Assembly (NCBI RefSeq): GCF_000023145.1
Contig: NC_012704.1
Span: 1,984,001 to 2,048,000 of the forward strand
Direction of reading: 5' to 3'
Source of the DNA: Corynebacterium kroppenstedtii DSM 44385
Lineage (GTDB): Bacteria; Actinomycetota; Actinomycetes; Mycobacteriales; Mycobacteriaceae
DNA: 64,000 nucleotides
This document shows positions 52,601 to 62,708 of the stretch, piece by piece (position 1 is the stretch's first letter; every line of letters begins with the position of its first letter). A program made the position numbers and the translations under genes. The notes beneath the pieces were generated by a model that worked only from the letters and a program-made list of their open reading frames with translations, had not been told where the DNA came from and did no database searches.

Positions 52601-52900
52601 TTACTTTTCGACGACAGCGAGCACATCGCGCTGCGAGAGAATCAAGTATTCCTCGCCAGCGTACTTAATCTCAGTTCCGCCGTACTTGGAGAAGATGACG
52701 ACGTCGCCCTCGGCAACGTCCATGGGCACGCGCTTGCCGTTTTCATCGGTACGGCCGGGCCCAACAGCGACGACGGTAGCTTCCTGCGGCTTTTCTTTAG
52801 CGGTATCCGGGATAACCAGTCCGGATGCGGTGGTGGTCTCAGCTTCGACGATCTGAACGAGGAGCTTATCCTCAAGAGGCTTGATGTTGACCTTAGCCAC
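52601..52900 (-). CDS. groES: Co-chaperonin GroES
   Basis: A 99-residue GroES with the opening [15 protein letters not shown], the mobile-loop [11 protein letters not shown] and the C-terminal [15 protein letters not shown] strand. It starts at GTG, 5-6 bases after GGAGGAAG; the longer open frame to 52984 is not needed. It is the first gene of the heat-shock operon. Confidence 0.95.
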   Translation of the reverse strand: MAKVNIKPLEDKLLVQIVEAETTTASGLVIPDTAKEKPQEATVVAVGPGRTDENGKRVPMDVAEGDVVIFSKYGGTEIKYAGEEYLILSQRDVLAVVEK

Positions 52901-53003
52901 GATTACTTCCTCCAGTGAATGGAAAGTGAATGGAAAATTGTGCTCTTGACAGGTTTTCCCACAGCCGTCGTCGCGGGTGAACAACTGTGATTCACAACCT
53001 GAT

Positions 53004-53052
53004 TGGCACTCTACCCGTGTGAGTGCCAGCTCTCAACCACCGGGAGTGCTAA
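53004..53052 (-). promoter_or_regulatory. Two overlapping CIRCE (HrcA) operators before groES
   Basis: On the minus strand TTAGCACTC-N9-GAGAGCTGG (53052-53026) is a CIRCE with one decayed arm, and TGGCACTC-N9-GAGTGCCA (53028-53004) is a perfect inverted repeat with the same nine-base spacer. They overlap by three bases. HrcA repression of groES-groEL with heat release is expected. Confidence 0.9.
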
Positions 53053-53114
53053 ATATCCAAACACGCTCGTGCAGCCATATGTGAAAGCGCTTGGGCGGGC
53101 ACTTTTTAGAGCGT

Positions 53115-54197
53115 TTATACAACGGGAATAGCGACGTCAAGACCAGGATTTGTGGCAGCGCCGAGCCCCGATGGCCCCACACCGCGTGCTATCGAATATG
53201 CTGCGGCCACCGCAATCATGAGGCCGTTATCCGTGCACAACTTCATCTCTGGGACGCATAAGTTGATCCCCGCGCTCTGGCACCGCGCGGTGGCAAGGCG
53301 ACGCAAACCAGAGTTCGCCGCGACCCCGCCGCCGAGCAGCAGCGTCGTCGCTTCTGTATCGGTACAAGCCAACACCGCCTTCTCGGTCAGCACGTCCGCC
53401 ACTGCTGCTTGGAACGATGCGCACACATCGGGCAGCGACACCGTCTGGTGGTTCCGCTCGGCTGCCTCAATATAACGGGCGACGGAGGTCTTTAAACCAG
53501 AGAACGAAAAATCGTACCGGTGGGGGCCGCAGAGATCCTGTGGGCGCATCACACCGCGCGGGAAACGGATGGCCTTCGCGTTCCCCTCGGCTGCCAGCTT
53601 GTCGATAATCGGGCCACCCGGGTACCCCAGCCCCAGGAGACGCGACACCTTGTCATAGGCCTCGCCGGCAGCGTCGTCGAGGGTTGACCCCAGCTCCTGC
53701 ATGGGTTTGCCCAGGCCGTTAACCTTCAGAATCTGAGTGTGGCCGCCGGATACGAGAAGCGCGATGGCGTGGTCGAGGTCCAGGTCCGCGTCGGCCAGAG
53801 CCCCCACCGCGATGTGTCCGGCCAGGTGGTTCATCCCGTAAAACGGAACACCCCACGCAGCGGCGTACGCCTTCGCCGCCGATGAACCGACGAGGAGGGC
53901 ACCAGCCAAACCTGGGCCAACCGTTGCGGCCACATAATCTGGCTTATCGACGTCGGGGCGCGCGGTTTTCAGGTCGGCGAGGGCTGCCCGCATGACCGGC
54001 CCCATGGCCTCCAGGTGGGCGCGGGAGGCGACCTCCGGGACGACGCCACCGAAGCGGGCGTGCTGTTCCATCGAACTAGCGACGCGGTTGGCTAGGACGG
54101 TCACGGTGGGGTCGGCGTCGTCGTGCGTGGTGACTTCGACAATGCCCACGGCCGTTTCGTCACATGAACTCTCCACACCCATCACGATTGCGCGCAT
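53115..54197 (-). CDS. tsaD: tRNA t6A37 threonylcarbamoyltransferase TsaD
   Basis: Transfers the threonylcarbamoyl group to A37 of ANN-decoding tRNAs, with TsaB and TsaE. The 360 residues begin [12 protein letters not shown], and the metal-binding histidines H124 and H128 are in MNHLAGHIA. The ATG at 54197 has TACGCT ending seven bases upstream and no ribosome site, suggesting an additional leaderless transcript inside the cluster. The last gene of the run alr-tsaE, tsaB, rimI, tsaD. Confidence 0.96.
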   Translation of the reverse strand: MRAIVMGVESSCDETAVGIVEVTTHDDADPTVTVLANRVASSMEQHARFGGVVPEVASRAHLEAMGPVMRAALADLKTARPDVDKPDYVAATVGPGLAGALLVGSSAAKAYAAAWGVPFYGMNHLAGHIAVGALADADLDLDHAIALLVSGGHTQILKVNGLGKPMQELGSTLDDAAGEAYDKVSRLLGLGYPGGPIIDKLAAEGNAKAIRFPRGVMRPQDLCGPHRYDFSFSGLKTSVARYIEAAERNHQTVSLPDVCASFQAAVADVLTEKAVLACTDTEATTLLLGGGVAANSGLRRLATARCQSAGINLCVPEMKLCTDNGLMIAVAAAYSIARGVGPSGLGAATNPGLDVAIPVV

Positions 54198-54261
54198 GAT
54201 GACAAGCGTAGACACCGGGGCGGGATGACTGAAAACACGTGGTGGGAGGGCTTGTGTGGGG

Positions 54262-54846
54262 CTAGTCCGGTCTGGGTTCCCTTTTCATGGTGAACGCGTC
54301 TGCACCCGACGGCTGATAATAGTTCTTTCGAGTGCCTAACACCGTGAAGCCTTCTGATTCGTACAACCCGATGGCTGGCTTATTGTCGGTGCGCACCTCG
54401 AGGAACACAGGGCCGGGCGCGTTATCGGCGACATAGAGGATTGTCTCCAACAGCACTCGTCCCAGGCCGTGACCACGCCATGCGGGATCTAACCCGATGG
54501 TTCGGACTTCAAATTCTGGGTCATCGTCCGGGCCTAAGACTCCTAGTCCGGCATAGCCGACGAGGGTCATCGCGTCAGGTGACCTTTGAGTTTTACGACG
54601 CGGGTTCTCCCCTTTTTCATCGCTGTGCCCGGCGCGGGAAGCTGCTGACGTGACAAGGCCGGCGTACACCGATCTCGGGTCGCGGAGCTCCGCGAGGAAT
54701 CCTTCGTAGGGCCATGGCGAGTCGTCCGGGAAAATTTCTGCTTCCAGTTCCGCACAGGCAGCGGCGGCGGTGGCGTCTAGCTGGACGAGAGTCATTCCGT
54801 CAGGGAGATTATCGGGCGGAGCACTAGCGTGCTGGCCGTCACTCAT
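54262..54846 (-). CDS. rimI: Ribosomal-protein-alanine N-acetyltransferase RimI
   Basis: A 194-residue GNAT: acetyl-CoA loop [12 protein letters not shown], then [20 protein letters not shown], characteristic of RimI, and a tail that includes [12 protein letters not shown]. An insert of about 25 charged residues sits near 70-95. Its start overlaps the tsaB stop by eight bases, so the two are coupled. RimI commonly lies between tsaB and tsaD. Confidence 0.92.
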   Translation of the reverse strand: MSDGQHASAPPDNLPDGMTLVQLDATAAAACAELEAEIFPDDSPWPYEGFLAELRDPRSVYAGLVTSAASRAGHSDEKGENPRRKTQRSPDAMTLVGYAGLGVLGPDDDPEFEVRTIGLDPAWRGHGLGRVLLETILYVADNAPGPVFLEVRTDNKPAIGLYESEGFTVLGTRKNYYQPSGADAFTMKREPRPD

Positions 54847-55723
54847 CGCGGTCTGCCGTCATCTGTTCACGGAGCTGACGCGCGCGAGTAATCGCTTCCT
54901 CGCTGATAGCGGGGCTCACCGGCTTTGCTTTCGGTGGCACGGCGTCGGGCCGTCGTAAATAAAGAGGGCGGAGGGATTGGAGATCTGACTGTCGCGGGAA
55001 GAGCGCGTTGCGGTCGCTGTCATCCCGGGTGGAGTCGGCAGAATCGTCGACGTTCTTCGTGCGGTCAAGATTCGCGCGGTCGAGATTCATGGGGTGGTCG
55101 AGGGCTGCGCGAACGAAGTTCACGATGTCCGGTTGCGCGTCCACCGACTGGTTAACACTGGTCACGCTGGACAAAAGAGCGTCGGCCACGGAATCAGACA
55201 CAACTGCAAAACTCGGCTGTTGTGCAGGAGTATCCGCTTTTCCGGGCACATGAACATCCGTTGGACGCGTGACCTCGGGTTCCGTGACGCGCACGGGGTG
55301 CCCGTCGGACATGCGGTACGTGGCCCAATACACCTCTCGGCGGCGAGCATCCGTCGCAACAATAATCGTGTCCCCCTCATGCTGGGTGGCATCCGCGACG
55401 GCATTCCACGCCAGACCATCCAGTGAGCACACCCCGATGACGGGAATATCCAAAGCGTCCCCAAACGCCGCAGCAGTCGCCATACCGACTCGCAATCCCG
55501 TGAACGGCCCGGGACCCACACCCACAACAACCGCGTCGAGATCGCGCGAGGTAACTCCCACTTCGTCACAGCACTCCATGATGAAGGGCGTCAACACTTC
55601 GTTGTGCGCGCGGGAATCTCGAACGCTCCTGTTAGACCGCGCGCGGATCGTGTCCCGCGAGGTGACGTCGACAAGCCCCGCGGTGACATACGGTGTCGCA
55701 GTATCAATAACCAGCACGAGCAT
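54839..55723 (-). CDS. tsaB: t6A synthesis scaffold protein TsaB
   Basis: A 294-residue ASKHA-fold partner of TsaD. MLVLVIDTATPYV opens the protein, followed by VGVGPGPFTGLRVGMA, the family signature. The C-terminal half has polar, Asp-rich insertions. The ATG at 55723 is chosen; TAATCT ends seven bases before it, again the leaderless pattern, only ten bases after the tsaE stop. Confidence 0.93.
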   Translation of the reverse strand: MLVLVIDTATPYVTAGLVDVTSRDTIRARSNRSVRDSRAHNEVLTPFIMECCDEVGVTSRDLDAVVVGVGPGPFTGLRVGMATAAAFGDALDIPVIGVCSLDGLAWNAVADATQHEGDTIIVATDARRREVYWATYRMSDGHPVRVTEPEVTRPTDVHVPGKADTPAQQPSFAVVSDSVADALLSSVTSVNQSVDAQPDIVNFVRAALDHPMNLDRANLDRTKNVDDSADSTRDDSDRNALFPRQSDLQSLRPLYLRRPDAVPPKAKPVSPAISEEAITRARQLREQMTADRDE

Positions 55724-55733
55724 GATGGATAGA

Positions 55734-57581
55734 TTACCGCCGGACCCATGTCCACGAAATGACTCGTGGTTCGTCCTCATCAAAATCGACGGGATCTGCT
55801 GGTGCTGATGTGTCGCCCCCAGCAGAGGCGTCGTTGCCAGCGGGCCTCTCGCTGCCACCCGTCGCGCGCTCAAGGCGGATCAACAGATAATCCTGCTCCA
55901 ACGCATCGGCCATATCCGCGGCCCATTCCGCCACGACGATGCTATCGGGAATGCGCGTATCCAAATCCAGCGAATCGAGGGCGCCGATCGGATCCGTCGT
56001 GGTATCGCCCAGCAGGCGATACGCGTCGACATGAATGAACGGCACCGGGCCGGGATGTTCGCGGGCGATGGTAAACGTCGGCGATGTTACACGGCCTGAT
56101 ACATGCAAACCTCTGGCCAGCCCCTGCGTAAACGTGGTTTTACCCGCACCCAGTGGCCCGTCCAACACGACGACGTCACCCGGCCGCAAAGCGTGAGCGA
56201 TCGATTCAGCCAGAGTTTGCGTCGCCTCCGCATTACGGACACGAACACGGCCGTCGACAAGACCGCGGCCGACATACCGTCGATGGACGCGGGTATGCGG
56301 GCTGGTCAGGATCTCGTAATGAATGGTGCCGAGGGTTTCGGCCAATTCCGTGGCCGTCGGCAATGAGGCAGGCTTGCCATCTGAACCGATGCACTCGCCG
56401 GGTGGACCAAAAATAACTGCCTCATCGCCCTGGTGAACTGCGCTGGCCTGCTTTGAGCCCGCCGGACCCAGGGCGACAACAATCTGGTCCATGCACACAC
56501 GTCCGATTTGCGGATACCGACGCCCGTTGATCGCGACCTCCATACGGCCGGACAGCGCACGAGGGATCCCGTCGGCATAACCAGCGGGAACAACGCCCGT
56601 CACTGTGTCGACGTCCGCTGTCCACGTCCCGCCATAACTCACTGATTCCCCAGCCTTGACCAACCGCTTCGCGACAATCGGCGCAGATAAAGTCATCGCC
56701 GGCTTCAATTGCGAGACCAACGAAGAACCGGTGGACGCCGAGCGATCTGCCGGCTCCTCCAACGGATCCATTCCGTACAGCGCAACACCCGGGCGCACCA
56801 TCTGGTAAAACATGTCCGGCCTGGTCACCGAGGCAGGTGAATTACACATGTGGTTGATGCGAACAGGAATTCCGGCCGCCTGCAGCTCCTCAATCGCGGC
56901 ATCGAACTGAGCCTTCTGCCGATTATTCGACGGGTTATCCGCGGCATCTGCGCTGGCCAGGTGGGTAAATGCGCCAGTGACGTCGATGATGGAATCACTA
57001 CTTGCTGCGCTCAGTTCCTTCAGCGCGTCATCCCATTGGTCAGGAGAGATCCCCGAACGGCTCAGACCCGAATCCACCATCACCGTCACGCGAGGGGGGA
57101 CAAATTCCCAGTCTTCTTGGGAGCGTTTGCGCTCGGTCGCTTCATCGACAATGGCTCTGATATGCGCCAGCGTCGGAACGCCCAGGTCGATCCCGTAATC
57201 CAGGGCTGCTTTAACAGAGACGTGGTCGTCTGCGTTCCAGATCCAGGCCAGAATGGGCGCTGAAATCCCAGCCTGGCGAAGCTCCACCGCCTCGGTAATC
57301 GTCGCCACACCCAGCTGGGTGGCGCCATTGGCCAAGAACACCCGTGCAGCTTCCACCGCCCCGTGGTTGTACCCATTCGCTTTCACCACAGCCATCAACT
57401 CCGCCGGGTGATCCGGGTTTGCCAGCTGTGCGTTCCGCGCCACGGCCTGCGCATTATGCGCCAATGCGTCGCGGTCGATGGTCATGGTCAAAAGGCCGGG
57501 CAGAGCCGCGTCGTTACCGCCCGCGGATAAATGGTCGCTAGATACAGCATGAGATGAAGACTGGATGGGCATAGACATCAT
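55734..57581 (-). CDS. alr: Fused alanine racemase and t6A ATPase TsaE
   Basis: One 615-residue frame joins two enzymes. The N-terminal part (about 30-425) is alanine racemase: PLP lysine K67 in AVVKANGYNHG, the SYGGTW region and the RVCMDQ motif, making D-alanine for peptidoglycan. From about 450 it is TsaE, with Walker A LDGPLGAGKTT near 477 and the VTSPTFTI and HVDAYRL segments of the t6A ATPase. No stop or frameshift lies between them. The fusion is known from annotated corynebacterial genomes. The C-terminal 50 residues are an acidic, Gly/Ala-rich insert before a final strand. AGGTGG precedes the ATG. Confidence 0.93.
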   Translation of the reverse strand: MMSMPIQSSSHAVSSDHLSAGGNDAALPGLLTMTIDRDALAHNAQAVARNAQLANPDHPAELMAVVKANGYNHGAVEAARVFLANGATQLGVATITEAVELRQAGISAPILAWIWNADDHVSVKAALDYGIDLGVPTLAHIRAIVDEATERKRSQEDWEFVPPRVTVMVDSGLSRSGISPDQWDDALKELSAASSDSIIDVTGAFTHLASADAADNPSNNRQKAQFDAAIEELQAAGIPVRINHMCNSPASVTRPDMFYQMVRPGVALYGMDPLEEPADRSASTGSSLVSQLKPAMTLSAPIVAKRLVKAGESVSYGGTWTADVDTVTGVVPAGYADGIPRALSGRMEVAINGRRYPQIGRVCMDQIVVALGPAGSKQASAVHQGDEAVIFGPPGECIGSDGKPASLPTATELAETLGTIHYEILTSPHTRVHRRYVGRGLVDGRVRVRNAEATQTLAESIAHALRPGDVVVLDGPLGAGKTTFTQGLARGLHVSGRVTSPTFTIAREHPGPVPFIHVDAYRLLGDTTTDPIGALDSLDLDTRIPDSIVVAEWAADMADALEQDYLLIRLERATGGSERPAGNDASAGGDTSAPADPVDFDEDEPRVISWTWVRR

Positions 57582-57658
57582 TGTGCCACCTGCCTAGGAC
57601 ACGGCCGACGGAGATTCTCGAAACGGCCTATAACCAGCGAAAACCGCGCTTGAGCGGC

Positions 57659-59584
57659 CTACATCTGAAGGCGCGCGCGTGCACGCGGAATGGCCTCTGC
57701 AATAACCGACGCCGACGTCGGCGCATATCCATCTTCGGTCTCTGCTGCGATATCAGCCGCCGACGCATGAATGACCGCGGCACGAACGACAGTCTCCATG
57801 AGGGCGGACAAAGGCAACTCGGTATCGGGACCGGCGTGGCCGACGCTCTCAGCAACCAACGCGCCAGCGAGTCCCGACAACACATCACCGGAGCCCGGTG
57901 TCGCTGCCCACGAACACCCGGCATCGACAACACACACTTTTACCTGCGACGATGCATCCGCCAGAGTGCCAGACGATCTATCCGCCGGGGCCGCGACCAC
58001 CGTGGACCGACCTTTAAGGAGCACCACGCAATGCAACGCTCTCGTTACCGCTGATACCGCGGGTATACGCGGGTAGTCGCTGTCCTGATTAAGAACGTCA
58101 GTCAAGGCCTCGCGTTCCTCAGAGGACAATTCCACCGACGGTTCCGCGAGAACAGCCTTCACGACACGTCGGAATTCACCCTGGTGTGGGGTCAAAATAA
58201 CGGCACCGTCGTAATTCTTGACCGCGTGGATCAGCGGGAACGTCTCGTCAGAGTCCGCGTGCTCCTCGTCCGACCCCGCCTTGTTCTTGCTCGGTTGGCA
58301 CAGGGCGGTCACCCCGTCGGCGTCGATAAGGATGGGGCATGCGTGTGACGTCTCTGAACCACTCAGAAGACCGTGGAGGTCATCGTAATTCCTCTCGACA
58401 CCACCACCGGGGCCGACAACCCACGCCTGAACACGCCCTGACGAGGCAATATCGTCAGCGGCCACGATCTCGGGATGGGCAGCGACGACCGCATCGCGAC
58501 TCTTACCAGCGAAACGAACCATCGCGCTCGTGGCGCGAACCGCAGCCGTCGTGCACAACACAGCAGCGCCCGGGTACTCGGGGGATCCGGCGCGAACCCC
58601 CACTACTCCGCCGGTGTACTTGTCATCATGCGCCCCTGGCTCCAACGCCATCGCCGGCCACACCGCCGACGACGCCGCTCCGGGCGCTTCTCCGCGAGCG
58701 TCCGTCCCGCGAACCTTAGCCGCATCAGGCGCCAGCGTCACCATCCCGTCGGGCAGAGCGATCTGCCGAATATCCGGCGGCGTCACCGCCCTCACGCCAG
58801 AGGCAACCAGCTCACCATCCGCCTCACGCTTCTCGCACTCGCTGCGACAGGCATCGCGCAACCCACAATCCGCCTGAAGAACAACCCCGCAATCGGAATT
58901 CATGGCGTGGGCACGTCGAAAAGCACCAAATGTCACGGTCGCTGCAGCCACCACATGTGGGGTGTGGGCGATCCCGGTATCCGCATCAATTCCGGACGGA
59001 ATATCCACCGCCACCACCGGAATCTCCGCGTCCGCGGCCGCAGCGATCCACGTGGCCGGCTCGTCACGAAGAGGCCCATGGCCACCAATCCCCGTTACCC
59101 CGTCGATAAGAAAACACGACGAAAAACGGGCGCGATACTGCACTAACTCCTCAGGACTGAGGTCGGCCTCCTCGGCCTCCCCGTTCTTTCCGACGACAAC
59201 TCCGCCCGACTTCTCGAACGCCCGGCGCGCCCGCTCATGAACGGACGACCCCACGCACACGGCCACCGCGTGCCACCCGCGCTGAACGAGCACAGCTCCG
59301 GCGTAGAGCGCGTCGCCCCCATTGCCACCGCTACCTGCGACAATAATCACCGCCGGGGAAGAAGGTTTCTCCTGGGACAACCCAGAAAGTCCATGTGCAC
59401 CATTATCATCCGGACCCGCTGCCCGATCATTGCCGGGCACTCCCGGCAGGGTCGACAGCCACTGCACGGTATCAGCCACTGCCGTGGCCGCTTTTTGCAT
59501 CGTTTCGTCGGGGAACGAATCGGACGCAATCACCCCCTCCTCCGCAGCTCGAATTGCTTCGACGGGGAGAAGGGGGTGGAACAC
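57659..59584 (-). CDS. nnr: Bifunctional NAD(P)HX epimerase/dehydratase
   Basis: Repairs hydrated NADH and NADPH. The 641 residues contain an N-terminal YjeF-type epimerase (GSGGNGGDALYAG near 85, AVDIPSGIDADTG) and a C-terminal ADP-dependent dehydratase of ribokinase fold (LTPHQGEF, and the GSGDVLSGL anion-hole motif). It is about 100-140 residues longer than usual because of polar inserts. It starts at GTG with AAGGAG seven bases upstream. It lies between glmS and alr-tsaE, on the same strand. Confidence 0.93.
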   Translation of the reverse strand: MFHPLLPVEAIRAAEEGVIASDSFPDETMQKAATAVADTVQWLSTLPGVPGNDRAAGPDDNGAHGLSGLSQEKPSSPAVIIVAGSGGNGGDALYAGAVLVQRGWHAVAVCVGSSVHERARRAFEKSGGVVVGKNGEAEEADLSPEELVQYRARFSSCFLIDGVTGIGGHGPLRDEPATWIAAAADAEIPVVAVDIPSGIDADTGIAHTPHVVAAATVTFGAFRRAHAMNSDCGVVLQADCGLRDACRSECEKREADGELVASGVRAVTPPDIRQIALPDGMVTLAPDAAKVRGTDARGEAPGAASSAVWPAMALEPGAHDDKYTGGVVGVRAGSPEYPGAAVLCTTAAVRATSAMVRFAGKSRDAVVAAHPEIVAADDIASSGRVQAWVVGPGGGVERNYDDLHGLLSGSETSHACPILIDADGVTALCQPSKNKAGSDEEHADSDETFPLIHAVKNYDGAVILTPHQGEFRRVVKAVLAEPSVELSSEEREALTDVLNQDSDYPRIPAVSAVTRALHCVVLLKGRSTVVAAPADRSSGTLADASSQVKVCVVDAGCSWAATPGSGDVLSGLAGALVAESVGHAGPDTELPLSALMETVVRAAVIHASAADIAAETEDGYAPTSASVIAEAIPRARARLQM

Positions 59585-59702
59585 GATGCACTCCTTAGAC
59601 GGCTTGCGCAGCCTTCATACGGCTCACACAGCCGGTGGACCAACGGCGAATCAATCAATCGTCAACGTCGTCCACCGTACTCCGAAGACCGTGCTCACGT
59701 GC

Positions 59703-61568
59703 TTATTCGACAGTCACCGACTTCGCCAAGTTGCGTGGCTTGTCGATGTCTTCGTTCCCGCATTCGCGGGCAATCTGGGCCGCCAAGAACTGCAGAGGAA
59801 CCGTCGACAATAAAGGCTGCAGGAGTGTTGATGTCTGCGGAATCTCGATCAGGTAATTCGCGAACGGCTTGACGGCGTCATCGCCTTCTTCCGCAATAAC
59901 GATGGTTTTTGCACCTCGCGCGCGGATTTCCTGAATGTTCGACACAATCTTGGAGTGCAGCACTGCCCTACCACGCGGGCTCGGCACCACCACCGTCACC
60001 GGGAGATCGTCTTCGATCAAGGCAATCGGCCCGTGCTTCAACTCACCAGCCGGGAAACCTTCGGCATGAATATATGCCAGCTCCTTGAGCTTCAAGGCCC
60101 CCTCCAGCGACACGGGGAACCCAACGTGCCGGCCGAGGAACAGCATCGTCCGAATCGCGCCCATCTCTCGGGCGATGTTCGTGATGTGTTCTTCCTGGTC
60201 CAGGACCTGCTGGATTTTCTCCGGAATCTGTTCGAGCTCCTGGTAGATGGCGGTGACCTCGTCGGGGTATTTCGTGCCGCGCGCCTGCGCCAGGGCCAAG
60301 CCCACAATGTAGTTCGCCGCGATCTGCGCCAAGAAGGCCTTTGTCGACGCCACACCGATCTCGGGTCCGGCGTGGGTGTACAGCACGGCGTCGGCTTCGC
60401 GCGGGATTTGCGCACCGTTGGTGTTGCACACAGCCAGCACCCGCGCATTCTGCATCTTCGCGTGGCGGACGGCCTCTAAGGTGTCCGCGGTTTCACCCGA
60501 CTGGGATACCGCAACCACCAGCGTCCGGGAGTCGAGCACGGGGTCGCGATAGCGGAACTCGCTAGCTACCTCGATCTCGACGGGGATACGAACCCAGTGC
60601 TCAATGGCATATTTCGCCAGCAATCCAGAGTGGTACGCCGATCCACAGGCGACGACGAACACTTTCTGCACTTCACGAAGCTCATCCTCGGATAACCGCT
60701 GCTCGTCGAGAACAATCCGACCGTCCTGAAGGTGCCCCGCGAGGGTGTCGCGGATAGCGGAAGGCTGCTCATTGATCTCCTTCTCCATGAAGGAGTCATA
60801 GCCGCCCTTTTCAGCGGCCGCCAGATCCCAGTCAATGGTGAAGGGCTTGCCTTCTTGCTGATTACCGTAGAAGTCCGTGAGGGTGTAGCCATCTTTCGTG
60901 ATGGTCACCGCAGTGTCCTGCCCGATCTCCACCGCCTTGTTCGTGTATTCAATGAACGCGGCGACGTCGGAGCCCAAGAACATTTCGTCCTGGCCGATGC
61001 CAATAATCAACGGCGATGACCGTCGGGCAGCGATAATCCGATCCGGGTAGTCAGCGTGTGTGAATAATAGGCTGAAAGCCCCTTCTAGCCGACGCAACAC
61101 CGCCAGGACAGAGGCGTCGAAATCCCCCTTGTTCTGTCCTTGGTTGTATTCCAAAGCAACCAGGTGGGCTGCGACTTCCGAGTCGGTTTCGGACTTCAGT
61201 TCAATGCCCGTGTTTTCAACTTCTTCCCTAAGGGCGGCGAAGTTTTCAATGATGCCGTTGTGGACGATGGCGACTTTGCCGTCGTAAGACAGGTGCGGGT
61301 GAGCATTAACATCGTTGGGCCGGCCGTGCGTTGCCCAGCGGGTGTGCCCAATTCCTGTGGCGCCGGTGAGGTGATCCGTACCGATGTGGTCGATAGCGTT
61401 GCGCAGGTTATCCAGCTTTCCTGCTTTTTTCTCTATGTTGATGGCGCCCCGGCCGTCGAGGACGGCGATCCCTGCGGAGTCATACCCCCGGTATTCCATC
61501 CGCTCAAGAGCCGCAAGGGCGATGTTGAGGGCCTGTTTACGGCCAACGTAACCGACAATTCCACACAT
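59703..61568 (-). CDS. glmS: Glucosamine-6-phosphate synthase
   Basis: Makes glucosamine-6-phosphate from fructose-6-phosphate and glutamine for cell-wall synthesis. The 621 residues start MCGIVGYVG; Cys2 must become the N-terminal nucleophile, which fixes the ATG at 61568. The glutaminase domain is followed by two SIS domains (SQSGETADTLEA, and the late HVGFPVSLEGALKLKE). The end DKPRNLAKSVTVE is typical. TAGTAT ten bases before the ATG may be a -10 box, giving a very short leader. Confidence 0.97.
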   Translation of the reverse strand: MCGIVGYVGRKQALNIALAALERMEYRGYDSAGIAVLDGRGAINIEKKAGKLDNLRNAIDHIGTDHLTGATGIGHTRWATHGRPNDVNAHPHLSYDGKVAIVHNGIIENFAALREEVENTGIELKSETDSEVAAHLVALEYNQGQNKGDFDASVLAVLRRLEGAFSLLFTHADYPDRIIAARRSSPLIIGIGQDEMFLGSDVAAFIEYTNKAVEIGQDTAVTITKDGYTLTDFYGNQQEGKPFTIDWDLAAAEKGGYDSFMEKEINEQPSAIRDTLAGHLQDGRIVLDEQRLSEDELREVQKVFVVACGSAYHSGLLAKYAIEHWVRIPVEIEVASEFRYRDPVLDSRTLVVAVSQSGETADTLEAVRHAKMQNARVLAVCNTNGAQIPREADAVLYTHAGPEIGVASTKAFLAQIAANYIVGLALAQARGTKYPDEVTAIYQELEQIPEKIQQVLDQEEHITNIAREMGAIRTMLFLGRHVGFPVSLEGALKLKELAYIHAEGFPAGELKHGPIALIEDDLPVTVVVPSPRGRAVLHSKIVSNIQEIRARGAKTIVIAEEGDDAVKPFANYLIEIPQTSTLLQPLLSTVPLQFLAAQIARECGNEDIDKPRNLAKSVTVE

Positions 61569-61678
61569 GGGCACGATGATACTAATTTTTGTCGATACGG
61601 GCTGCTTCATCCACCCCATTCCGGTCGATATGTGGTGTCATCTCGACGTTTACCCCGCCCGTCGGTTACTGTTTTCTT

Positions 61679-62626
61679 GTGGCTGACAAACTTTCATCGC
61701 TCGTAGCTCATCTTGATAAACGTGGCCCGCACCGGGTTTTAGTGGGAGACCTCGATTATGTCGGGATTCCCGGCAAGGTTTATCTCCCCGCCGACGGGAA
61801 CAACGTCCCCGGTGTCGTCTTCGGTCATGACTGGATGACCGATATTTCTGCTTATCACGGCACTCTTCGTCATTTGGCGAGCTGGGGTATTGCCGTGGCT
61901 GCGCCGGATTCCGAAACCGGTTTCAAGCCGAACCCCGGTGCTTTTGCTAATGACCTCATGACCTGCATGTCTGTGATCTCGGGCGTCCAGATGGGTCAGG
62001 GTTCTATCACCGTTCACCCGGAGAAACTTGTGCTGGCGGGGCATGGTTTCGGCGCGAGTGCGGCTGTTCTTGCTGCTGCCGGTGAGTGGGGTTCCTCGTC
62101 GTCCTCGGATTCCGAGGTGTCCGCGCGTTCGGTCTCGGTGGGGTCCGGATCGGTGACCGCGTCTGCTACCCCGGGCCCGAAGGGTTTGACCGGTGTAGCT
62201 GCTGTTTTCCCGCGTAGTACGTCTCCGCGGGCGTCGGACGCTGCTTCAAATATTGAGGTTCCCGGTCTTATTTTGGCCCCTGGTCAGGATTCTGTTCTTG
62301 TTGGCGACGAGTCCCTCCGCATTGCTGCGAAGTGGAAGGGCGATTCCTATTACCGACGCGTGAATAAGGCATCGCAGTCGGTGATGTCGGAAAAGGTTGT
62401 GAAGAATATGGTGCTGGGGCTGGGCTCCCCCGGCTTTTCGCAGCGTGCCGCACTTCGCGGACTGCTTGTCGCTTTTGTCCGCACGACGGCGGAAGGCGAC
62501 AAGAAGTACAGCGGCGTTTTGTCCGATGAGGACCTCAAGGGCACTGAGTTCTGGGATCGCGATGATATTGCGAACGAGCTCCCCGAGAACGCCGATGTGA
62601 TGGAGCGCCTCCGCGACGCGCTGTAG
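61679..62626 (+). CDS. Alpha/beta-hydrolase-fold protein with altered nucleophile site
   Basis: A 315-residue protein with the layout of dienelactone-hydrolase or chlorophyllase-like hydrolases: VPGVVFGHDWMTD, then LVLAGHGFGASAAVLAAAG near residue 120, then VPGLILAPGQDSV, the place of the acid residue. The nucleophile elbow reads GHGFG where GHSXG is expected, so the catalytic Ser is absent and the protein may be inactive or use another residue. A Ser/Val-rich insert of about 35 residues follows. It starts at GTG, with TACTGT ending six bases upstream and no ribosome site (leaderless). It is divergent from glmS. Confidence 0.75.
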   Translation: MADKLSSLVAHLDKRGPHRVLVGDLDYVGIPGKVYLPADGNNVPGVVFGHDWMTDISAYHGTLRHLASWGIAVAAPDSETGFKPNPGAFANDLMTCMSVISGVQMGQGSITVHPEKLVLAGHGFGASAAVLAAAGEWGSSSSSDSEVSARSVSVGSGSVTASATPGPKGLTGVAAVFPRSTSPRASDAASNIEVPGLILAPGQDSVLVGDESLRIAAKWKGDSYYRRVNKASQSVMSEKVVKNMVLGLGSPGFSQRAALRGLLVAFVRTTAEGDKKYSGVLSDEDLKGTEFWDRDDIANELPENADVMERLRDAL

Positions 62627-62708
62627 TTGAGGCGCGCGGGGGCGGGCGATGACGGCCGGGGCGGCCACGCACAGCGCCAACCACGGGCGGTGTCGGCCGA
62701 GGGCTGTG

